From Verrucomicrobiota bacterium (lineage in GTDB: Bacteria > Verrucomicrobiota > Verrucomicrobiia > Verrucomicrobiales > Verrucomicrobiaceae): DNA of 6,067 bases. A model generated the notes under the pieces. That model was not told the origin of the DNA, made no database searches, and saw nothing but the letters and a program-made list of their open reading frames with translations. The translations under genes were made by a program, and so were the position numbers. How positions within the stretch are numbered: position 1 is the stretch's first letter; every line of letters starts with the position of its first letter. Positions 1 through 5,297 of the stretch are shown here, piece by piece. Where the stretch lies: NCBI GenBank assembly GCA_023429545.1, contig JAEYUU010000485.1, positions 1 through 6,067 of the forward strand, given 5' to 3'.

Positions 1-768
1 CCCGTAGGTGGCGCTGCCAGCAGTAGCGCCGCACCTGCGAAGGCCGCTCATTCGATCCGGCCCGTGGCTGGCCCGGATGACCAGCGCATCCCGCTCTCCG
101 GCATGCGCAACATCATCGCCGAGCGCCTGCTGGCCTCGAAGACCCAGATCCCGCATTTCTACCTTCAGATCGAGGTGGATGCCGCGCCGCTTATGGCGTT
201 CCGCAAGCATATCAATGATGCGGCAGAGAAGACTGGTGGCGTGAAATTCACCATCAATGACTTCATTTTGAAGGCCGTCATCCGCAGCGCGGTTGCCGTG
301 CCCGCGGTAAACGCCTCCTTTGATGGAGACGCCATCGTCCAGTTCAAGCATGTGAACCTCAGCGTGGCCATTGCCGTCCCCGACGGCCTTGTGACCCCCG
401 TCATCCGCGAGGCGGAGACGAAGACACTTCAGGAAATCAATGCCTCCGTGAAGGACTTGGCCGCCCGGGCGAAGACCAAGAAGCTGAGTCCCGACGAGTT
501 CCAGGGCGGCACCATCACTGTGAGCAACCTCTGATCGTATGGCATTGACCAGTTCGCCGCCATCATCAACCCGCCGCAGGCTGCCATTTTGAGCGTGGGA
601 AGCATCCGTAATGTGCCCGTAGTGAACGACAAGGGCGCTGTCGTGGCTGGTCAGCGCATGTGGCTTGGTCTCAGCGGCGACCACCGTGTGGTGGATGGTG
701 CCGTCGGTGCCACCATCCTCGCGGAAATGCGCAAGCTGGTGGAGAATCCGGCGCTGATGGTGGTGTAA
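1..768 (+). pseudogene. pdhC: Pyruvate dehydrogenase E2 (dihydrolipoamide acetyltransferase), C-terminal part, interrupted by in-frame TGA
   Basis: E2 moves the acetyl group from lipoamide to coenzyme A and forms the core of the cytoplasmic pyruvate dehydrogenase complex. Frame 1 is open from the first base, so the lipoyl and E1/E3-binding domains lie outside the window. Visible codons begin with an Ala/Ser/Pro-rich linker (codons 1-25). The acetyltransferase domain follows: RIPLSGMRNIIAERL, then INDFILKAVIRS, VSIA-type strand NLSVAIAVPDGLVTPVIREA, GGTITVSNL, SYGIDQFAAIINPPQAAIL and SGDHRVVDG. His codon 228 (682-684) and Asp codon 232 (694-696) are the expected catalytic pair. Codon 178 (532-534) is TGA where the family has Gly (SNLG). 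Reading continues in the same frame to TAA at 766-768 with all later motifs intact. As written, the product stops 77 residues early and lacks the catalytic His. The charge and motif pattern (ETKTLQEI, DLAARAKTKKLSPDEF) favours pyruvate over 2-oxoglutarate or branched-chain E2. Identity is secure; whether it is truly broken or a sequence error is open. Confidence 0.
532..534 (+). other. Premature in-frame TGA in E2 (expected GGA glycine)
   Basis: The codons read GTG AGC AAC CTC TGA TCG TAT GGC ATT GAC CAG. Removing the stop gives the standard E2 strand VSNLGSYGIDQF, so one G-to-T change in GGA explains it and no indel is needed. TGA serves as the ordinary stop of two other genes here (amidohydrolase at 783-785, coiled-coil protein at 5295-5297), so genome-wide UGA recoding is unlikely. 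The next in-frame ATG (658-660) is too late to rescue the domain. Confidence 0.
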
Positions 769-782
769 ACACGCCTTGCCGG

Positions 783-2495
783 TCACTTCCCATACACCGT
801 CCTCCCGCCCACCACGGTCCGGACCGGCCTGATCACGCGAATCTCCTCCTCGGGGCAGGCGAGGTAGTCCCGATCAATCACCACAAAGTCCGCCAGCTTG
901 CCGGGCTCGAGCGAGCCGAGCGTCTTCTCGTCGAAGCTGAGCCACGCAGGCCATAGCGTGACGGCACGCAACGCGTCGAGCCGTGATAGCTTCTGGTGTG
1001 CGCCATGCACCTCTCCCAGATCATTTTTCCGGCTTACGGCAATGTAGAGTATGAGGAAGGGGTTGAAAGAGTTCATGGCGTGATCGGGATCAAAGCCGAT
1101 CATGTGATCGCTGTTGATGGCCACCGGCACTCCACCCTGCACCCAGGAGGCCAAGCCGAGGAAGCGCTCCGCCCATGGCGGGCCATAAATTTTTGCGAGG
1201 GCGTCGGAGTCGCGGTAGTAGAGGTAGCTCTGGGTGTCGAGGCCGGCGTTGAGCGACTTCGCCTTCGCCACCATCTCGGGTGAAGGGAAATAGCAGTGGA
1301 TGAGATTGAACCTCCGGTCGCGCATGGTGGGCTGCGTCTGGGCGACCGCCTCCACCGCATCCAGCACGGCCATGGCGCCAGCGTCTCCCGTGACATGGGC
1401 GCTGATGGGCCAGCCGAGTTCATTGGCGCGTCCGAAGACCTCGCGCATCTGCTCCGGTGTGTAGAACTTTTCGCCAGTGTAAGCGGGATCGGTATTGCGG
1501 TAGAACTTCGTGCGCGCTTCGCCATAGGGTTCGCTCAGCCAGGTGGTGCCCCAGTGGATGCCGCCATCCACGGTGATCTTCAGGCAGGTAGCCCGGATCC
1601 AGTCATCGCCCTCGCCGGGTTTCAGTCCAAGCTTCTGAACATACGCATCCACGTCCCCGGCCTTCTTCGCGGAAAAGCGGAAGGTGCCGCGCATCCGCAC
1701 GGTGAGCTCATCCTTACCGCGCAACTCTTCAAACATGCGCACGCCATCGCGATCAGTGGCGCGCTCGAAGATGGAGGTGATGCCCACCGAATTGTACACG
1801 CCGTGGAGGCGCTTCAATGCCTTCATCGTTTCCTCCCGGGAAGGCGGGGGCGTGGGAGGCATCTTGGAACGGATGTGAGCGCTGCCGCCTCGAATGAGCA
1901 CGGGCCGGCCACCTTCACGCACGACTTCGCCACCCGGGATGGTGCTGGCCTCGTCCACGATGCCCAGCGCCTGAAACCCAGCCGTGTTGAGCACGGACTT
2001 GGTGACGGACACAAACAGCACGGGATGCGTGGTGCACGCGGCATCCAACTCCTCCGGTGTGGGATGGCGGCGCTCCTTGAGCCGGGTGATTTCATTGCGC
2101 GGCACCTCGATCCAACTCCCGGTCGGCGCGGTCTTCGCGCGCTCACGAATCCACTCCTGGATGTCCGCGATGGAATACAGTTCCCTGTACTCCCCGCTGA
2201 GCGACGCACGTGCCGCGCCGATGCTGTGACAATGCGACTCGATGAGGCCGGGCAGCACGGTACGACCTGCGAGATCTTCCGCTTTGGTATCAGGGCCGGC
2301 GAGCTTCCTGATTTCGTCATTGCCACCCACCGCGAGGATGCGCCCCCCCTTGATGGCCATGGCCTCGGCGATCTGTTCTCTGGCATCCAGCGTGATGAAA
2401 CGGCCATTGAGAAGGATGTGATCCGCAGTTTCGACTCCACGGCAGGGCAATGTAATGGCGAGCGCGGTGGTGGCGGTGATGAACAAGGATTTCAT
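783..2495 (-). CDS. Exported YtcJ-like metal-dependent amidohydrolase (amidohydrolase family 3)
   Basis: This 570-residue protein has the length and motif order of the YtcJ/NfdA-like amidohydrolases, which hydrolyse C-N bonds (N-substituted formamides in the characterised NfdA); its substrate cannot be read from sequence. Residues 1-20 look like a Sec signal peptide (MK, then SLFITATTALAITLP), so the enzyme is probably periplasmic. A small beta-sandwich part follows (DHILLNGRFITLDA, AMAIKGGRILAVGG, LAGRTVLPGLIESHCHS). H88-x-H90 is the N-terminal metal-binding pair. Further likely centre residues are K306 (LKITVDGG), H367 (ISAHVTGDAG), H400 (RFNLIHC) and D463 (AINSDH). The end is typical: NPFLILYIAVSRK, DALRAVTLWPAWLSFDEKTLGSLEPGKLADFVVID. 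H400 sits in NLIHC where many relatives have IEHA. The ATG at 2495 gives the signal peptide directly, though only a weak GGAA lies upstream. The 305-aa gene is upstream on the same strand, 174 bp away. The stop lies 14 bp from the convergent E2 end. Confidence 0.
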   Translation of the reverse strand: MKSLFITATTALAITLPCRGVETADHILLNGRFITLDAREQIAEAMAIKGGRILAVGGNDEIRKLAGPDTKAEDLAGRTVLPGLIESHCHSIGAARASLSGEYRELYSIADIQEWIRERAKTAPTGSWIEVPRNEITRLKERRHPTPEELDAACTTHPVLFVSVTKSVLNTAGFQALGIVDEASTIPGGEVVREGGRPVLIRGGSAHIRSKMPPTPPPSREETMKALKRLHGVYNSVGITSIFERATDRDGVRMFEELRGKDELTVRMRGTFRFSAKKAGDVDAYVQKLGLKPGEGDDWIRATCLKITVDGGIHWGTTWLSEPYGEARTKFYRNTDPAYTGEKFYTPEQMREVFGRANELGWPISAHVTGDAGAMAVLDAVEAVAQTQPTMRDRRFNLIHCYFPSPEMVAKAKSLNAGLDTQSYLYYRDSDALAKIYGPPWAERFLGLASWVQGGVPVAINSDHMIGFDPDHAMNSFNPFLILYIAVSRKNDLGEVHGAHQKLSRLDALRAVTLWPAWLSFDEKTLGSLEPGKLADFVVIDRDYLACPEEEIRVIRPVRTVVGGRTVYGK

Positions 2496-2512
2496 GGTGA
2501 CGGCAGTTCCGG

Positions 2513-2533
2513 CAACGAAACGGTTCCTCGTTG
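2513..2533 (-). repeat. Short inverted repeat in the amidohydrolase leader
   Basis: CAACGA (2513-2518) and TCGTTG (2528-2533) form a perfect 6-bp inverted repeat with a 9-base loop, 17 bases upstream of the amidohydrolase ATG. It could form a leader hairpin or a protein-binding site. A match this short can also arise by chance. There is no T-run after it in the direction of transcription, so it is not a terminator. Confidence 0.
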
Positions 2534-2669
2534 TTGCGGGATGGGGATACGCGATGCGGCGGGTACTACTCGCATTCGGTTTCGCCTGGTCGGCGCGGAG
2601 GAACCATGGGCATACGCAGCTGTGAAGTGCTCCTGGGAGATCTTCTACGTTCGTGATGCCTCGCGACCG

Positions 2670-3587
2670 CTACGCAAGAGGCAGCGATTCATTCGCCTTC
2701 GTCACACGATCATGCCAATGTACGGCGGTCTCCGCTGCCGGGCAGGTATCTCCAGAGCCGAGGGTGGTCACGTAGCGGCAGGTGGCGAACCTGGCGCAGG
2801 CGCGCTCATATTCGGTGAGCCACTGGGAGTGCGCGCGTTGCAGTGCGGCGCTCTCGCGCGGGAAGACGCGGATGGGCAGTGGCACATCGCAGCGCCACGG
2901 CTTGGGCGTGAGCCGGGCCCGGAAGCACTGCTGCACGCGGGTGAGTTCAATGTACTTGCGGTCGCTATCGAAGGCGGTGAGGGCCTCGCGCACCCGCTCT
3001 GACACAGGGTCGAACGTGGCATGTGTCACCAGCAGCCGCCACCCGGCGCAGGTGCGGTAGCAGCGCAGACTCCAGTCTGGATTCACACTCGCGAAGGCAG
3101 CTACGGCCTCCGGCACCTCCTTTTCGGAAGTGGGTCTGGGCTTGGAGGCCGGCTCCTCCACGGCAGTGGGATCCCTCCGGGTGAACCAGCCAAGCACGCG
3201 ATTGATCACATCACCCGCCGCCACGCCGGGCGACGAAGAAGCCGCGTCAGGGTTCTCATCATCGATATCCACGAACATCACACCACTGGTGTTCAGTACG
3301 GCTGCGCCGTAGGCATTGCGTGTGATCATCCCCTGAAGCTGGCCGTTCGCATCGTGCATCTCCTCCAGGATCTCCTCACGAATGGGACGGTCTGCATACA
3401 CATACTTCCCTGGAAAAGGAGCCCCCTGCCTCACCCGCTCCAGCAATCGAGCCAAGGCCTGTGCCGCGCGTGCCTTCGCCTCGGCGATGTCATCATGAGA
3501 CCAGCCGTAGCACTTGAGGGGAGTCGAACTTCCCGCGGTGGTGTCTGCCTCACCCTCAGCGGAAGCCCAGAATCGGGGGATGTTCAT
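2670..3587 (-). CDS. Conserved hypothetical protein with VDIDD and FRARLTPKPWRC motifs
   Basis: I do not recognise a function for this 305-residue protein. It has no signal peptide or membrane segment and is probably cytoplasmic. The N-terminal third is helical (IAEAKARAAQALARLLERV). VMFVDIDDE at residues 103-111 is a hydrophobic strand ending in closely spaced acidic residues. A low-complexity linker (about 113-165, Ala/Ser/Pro/Glu-rich) follows. The C-terminal half holds the most conserved-looking blocks: WSLRCYRTCAGWRLLVTHA (172-190), FDSDRKYIELTRVQQCFRAR (206-225), LTPKPWRCD (226-234), and an end block HWHDRVTKANESLPLA. There are eight cysteines (26, 176, 180, 221, 233, 264, 270, 282). 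I recall the block pattern 'YRT..G.R.L.TH...DP' plus 'FRARLTPKPWRC' from uncharacterised bacterial proteins. Acidic strand, Arg-rich strand and TH together faintly recall archaeo-eukaryotic primase folds, which is speculation. The ATG at 3587 follows a weak GAAAAG. The gene may be co-transcribed with the downstream amidohydrolase. Confidence 0.
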   Translation of the reverse strand: MNIPRFWASAEGEADTTAGSSTPLKCYGWSHDDIAEAKARAAQALARLLERVRQGAPFPGKYVYADRPIREEILEEMHDANGQLQGMITRNAYGAAVLNTSGVMFVDIDDENPDAASSSPGVAAGDVINRVLGWFTRRDPTAVEEPASKPRPTSEKEVPEAVAAFASVNPDWSLRCYRTCAGWRLLVTHATFDPVSERVREALTAFDSDRKYIELTRVQQCFRARLTPKPWRCDVPLPIRVFPRESAALQRAHSQWLTEYERACARFATCRYVTTLGSGDTCPAAETAVHWHDRVTKANESLPLA

Positions 3588-3897
3588 CGCTTTTCAGTGG
3601 TGTCTGTTCTGCTACTTCTTTCTTCCATTCCTTGCCTGGCTGATCCCTTTACTGAAAGTTCGGAGCAAGGCGAGGGAACAATTCTTCGAGTTCGTCTTCG
3701 TGAACAGGCACGATGGCACTGGCTCAAGGTGCGGTTTCCATTCCGAAAGGACCTGTCCAAGATGTGCCAAATCCGGGCTATCCCACATTTCGCGGAGAAG
3801 CAGAGCGACCTGACTGACCAGCGTCCACCGGTGCGCTCTCTCTGGAATCCGCACAATCGCATCTCTAAGCCCCCTTTCCCTGTAAAAAAAATCAGCC

Positions 3898-3917
3898 TCT
3901 AATTGCCAGAGATTAGA
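3898..3917. repeat. AT-rich inverted repeat upstream of the lipoprotein gene
   Basis: TCTAAT (3898-3903) and ATTAGA (3912-3917) form a perfect 6-bp inverted repeat with an 8-base spacer, ending 21 bases before the lipoprotein ATG. The position would suit an operator or part of the promoter region. The arms are short and AT-rich, so chance is quite possible. Confidence 0.
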
Positions 3918-3921
3918 TTTT

Positions 3922-3927
3922 GGGGGA
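3922..3927 (+). promoter_or_regulatory. Ribosome binding site supporting the start at 3939
   Basis: GGGGGA lies 11 bases upstream of the ATG at 3939 and is the only purine-rich Shine-Dalgarno-like run near this start. It supports the chosen start, which also gives a proper lipoprotein signal peptide. Confidence 0.
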
Positions 3928-3938
3928 CATAACCGTAC

Positions 3939-4286
3939 ATGATCAGCCAAAGAACCTTATCGCGCACCCTGTTTCCGCCTAGTGCGGCATTGCTGATCTG
4001 TTGCGCGACCACGGGTTGCAAAGAGCACGAAAAGCTCGCCTCCCAGACTGCGGAAATCCTTCAGAAGGTTGAGGAACTGAAGGCGGAACAGGCGGAGAAA
4101 GAGGCAGCCTCGGACGGTCAAAAAAGCACTCATCCCTTGGCCCGGAAGGGGGCAAAAGCTCTGCAATCAGGCATCTCCGCCCTGGAGGGGGATGTGGTCG
4201 CGCTCCAGGAGCGGAAGAAGCTGCTGGAGACAGAACTGGCGGCGCTTCAGAAAGATTTCGCAGAGTACCGGGCAAAGAACCACTAA
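3939..4286 (+). CDS. Small coiled-coil lipoprotein
   Basis: This 115-residue protein is a predicted lipoprotein. It has a basic N-terminus (R5, R9), a hydrophobic run (SAALLICCA, 15-23) and a lipobox-like TTGC with the lipidated Cys at 27. The Thr at -3 is less usual than Leu, so signal-peptidase II processing is likely but not certain. Lys at +2 does not match the Asp inner-membrane retention signal. The mature part is almost wholly helical and charged: heptad-like segments at about 31-58 (KLASQTAEILQKVEELKAEQ) and 76-112 (ISALEGDVVALQERKKLLET, then ELAALQKDFAEYRAK). A more polar break (ASDGQKSTHPLARKG) separates them. The gene ends 12 bases before the next coiled-coil gene and is probably co-transcribed with it. 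Its C-terminal segment resembles the coiled coil of that neighbour. I know of no named family; a structural or scaffolding role in the envelope is inference. Confidence 0.
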   Translation: MISQRTLSRTLFPPSAALLICCATTGCKEHEKLASQTAEILQKVEELKAEQAEKEAASDGQKSTHPLARKGAKALQSGISALEGDVVALQERKKLLETELAALQKDFAEYRAKNH

Positions 4287-4298
4287 CTCCCAATCAAC

Positions 4299-5297
4299 AT
4301 GGACGCACGCATCTGGGCCATCGCAGCTGTGGTTTTGGCACTCGGCGGCTTCGCGGGGTTCACCGATTATTTCTCGAAGCTGGACGCAGCGCAGCACAAG
4401 CTGGCGAAAGCGCGGGATGAACTCACGAACCTGGAGGAGGAACTTGGTGAAAGCGCGGTTGACGCTGAAGCGGCAAGGGCCGAAGCCGAGAACACCAGCC
4501 AACTTGTGGCGGTGTACACTCATCTCGAGGAGCAGAAGAAACCACTCGAAGAATCCGTGATCGCGCTGGAAGGTAAAAAGGAGGCCACCTTGAAAGTGTT
4601 TCGGGAGGCAGTGATTGAGGTCCGTTCGAAGGCCGTGGGGATCGAGTGGGCGGACGTCCCTTATCGTAAAGGTCAGACCCTTCGCGGAGTCCGGATCCAA
4701 AAGGTCACGGGGAACGAAGTCACCTTGGCGCACAATATGGGTGTCACCAAGCTGGGAGTCGAGGAGATGCCCGCAGAGTTGAAGGAGCGATTCCGCTTTG
4801 GCATGGAGCCGTTCCTCAATGTCCCGGAATCCGCCTCAGCGGAAATGACGCTGGGCGCGCCTGCGGCCCTTGCCACAGCCACAAAATCGCCCGGTGCTCC
4901 AGTCAATGAGGTCGGAGCCGCAGTTGCAACGGTGCGCGATCTGGAAAATGCAATCATCGCCACCACAAGCAAAGTCCGGGAAACAGAGACAAGCTGGAGC
5001 CAGTGGAGAGACCGCAGCAACACTCTCCAGAATAAAGCCGCCCAGGCAAAGGCGGCGGGCCGGCCCAGCTATACCTTCAACGCCGAAGCCGCCGAGGCTC
5101 AAAAACAGGCCGACGCGCTCAGTCGCCAGCTTATCGTTCTCCGTGCTGAGAATTCAAAGCTCCGTGGGAGCCTGAGCAAGGCAAGGCAGGCTCTGGGCAG
5201 AGCCGAATCAGCACAACGCAATGCTCAGGCCCGGTCCTCAGCCGAAGCCAAGGCCAAGGCCAAAGCTGATGCCAAAGCCGGCTCTAAGATCGATTGA
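4299..5297 (+). CDS. Membrane-anchored coiled-coil protein with Verrucomicrobiota-type beta module
   Basis: This 332-residue protein starts with one hydrophobic segment (IWAIAAVVLALGGFAGF, 5-21), acting as a membrane anchor or uncleaved signal. A long coiled coil follows (about 25-112), then a compact beta-rich module (about 113-172: VGIEWADVPYRKGQTLRGVR, VTGNEVTLAHNMGVTKLG, EMPAELKERFRFG). The pattern 'G..Y..V.I..V....I...H..G...I....LPEELQ..F.F' preceded by 'F..YR...R.KA.G' is one I remember from Verrucomicrobiota proteins of unknown function. A Pro/Ala/Thr-rich linker (175-205), a second coiled coil (206-310) and an Ala/Lys tail (AEAKAKAKADAKAG) complete it. The start lacks a Shine-Dalgarno sequence; with only 12 bases after the upstream stop, translation probably depends on coupling to the lipoprotein gene. 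The last 14 bases overlap the end of leuA on the other strand. Function is unknown; envelope location is inferred from the anchor. Confidence 0.
   Translation: MDARIWAIAAVVLALGGFAGFTDYFSKLDAAQHKLAKARDELTNLEEELGESAVDAEAARAEAENTSQLVAVYTHLEEQKKPLEESVIALEGKKEATLKVFREAVIEVRSKAVGIEWADVPYRKGQTLRGVRIQKVTGNEVTLAHNMGVTKLGVEEMPAELKERFRFGMEPFLNVPESASAEMTLGAPAALATATKSPGAPVNEVGAAVATVRDLENAIIATTSKVRETETSWSQWRDRSNTLQNKAAQAKAAGRPSYTFNAEAAEAQKQADALSRQLIVLRAENSKLRGSLSKARQALGRAESAQRNAQARSSAEAKAKAKADAKAGSKID
5241..5280 (+). repeat. Degenerate GCCAAG-type hexanucleotide repeat (Ala-Lys tail)
   Basis: The codons run GCC GAA GCC AAG GCC AAG GCC AAA GCT GAT GCC AAA GCC, encoding AEAKAKAKADAKA near the C-terminus of the coiled-coil protein. 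Repeats of two codons such as this can change length by slippage. The basic Ala/Lys tail could bind anionic polymers such as nucleic acid or acidic envelope polysaccharide, but nothing here proves that. Confidence 0.

Larger units (their letters stand above)
3588..3938. other. 351-bp stretch without a secure gene, between divergent genes
   Basis: This is the region between the minus-strand 305-aa gene and the plus-strand lipoprotein gene, and it must hold the promoters of both. It is visibly less GC-rich than its surroundings, including an A8 run at 3884-3891 and AT-rich sequence at 3895-3920. A possible decayed minus-strand gene occupies much of it (listed separately). I see no -35/-10 pair good enough to call. 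The best for the plus strand, TTGCCA at 3903-3908 with ACATAA at 3927-3932 (18-base spacing), lies too close to the ATG at 3939 to leave room for a normal leader. Confidence 0.
3649..3950 (-). pseudogene. Possible frameshifted remnant of an unidentified gene
   Basis: One minus-strand frame is open from a TTG at 3950 to a TAG at 3612 (112 codons). Its middle looks like real protein: ERAHRWTLVSQVALLLREMW followed by DSPDLAHLGQVLSEWKPHLE. After about 3715 that frame turns into Ser/Lys/Asn/Arg-rich sequence. Another frame then reads IVPVHEDELEELFPRLAPNF plus Gln and ends at TAA (3649-3651), which is a natural-looking acidic C-terminus. Joining HLEPV to IVPVHEDE needs a skip of two bases (or one lost base) near 3710-3720. 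I recognise no family. There is no good start: the TTG overlaps the divergent lipoprotein gene, and a GTG or ATG near 3860 is equally possible. Coding status is therefore unproven; the region could also be plain intergenic DNA. Confidence 0.

Noticed and set aside
532..534. Selenocysteine or UGA-to-glycine recoding at the E2 stop
   Set aside because: The expected residue is Gly, not Cys/Sec. TGA is used as a normal stop by two other genes in the window, so a recoded genetic code does not fit.
769..782. Terminator between E2 and the convergent amidohydrolase
   Set aside because: Only 14 bases separate the two stops, with no stem-loop or T-run.
1296..3002. A 568-codon open frame on the plus strand opposite the amidohydrolase and the 305-aa gene
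   Set aside because: It runs antisense through two well-supported genes and across the gap between them. Its product is Gly/His/Arg-rich with no recognisable motif. GC-rich genes commonly leave such open antisense frames.
3584..3862. A 92-codon minus-strand frame with AAAGGGGG upstream of its ATG and an ATGA overlap with the 305-aa gene start
   Set aside because: The start and the overlap look attractive, but the product is Arg/Ser/Cys-rich in the manner of a wrong-frame translation. Better protein-like sequence lies in the other two minus-strand frames of the same DNA.
3021..3902. A 293-codon plus-strand open frame opposite the 305-aa gene
   Set aside because: It is the antisense of a gene with coherent motifs, and its product has no domain-like blocks.
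3884..3917. Hairpin TCTAAT/ATTAGA followed on the minus strand by a T8 run, resembling a terminator
   Set aside because: The stem is only six AT-rich pairs and six bases separate it from the T-run. No secure minus-strand gene ends there, so it is not called a terminator.
4167..4733. A 188-codon minus-strand open frame opposite the coiled-coil genes
   Set aside because: It is antisense to both plus-strand genes, which have a signal peptide, a membrane anchor and coiled coils. Its own product shows no motif.
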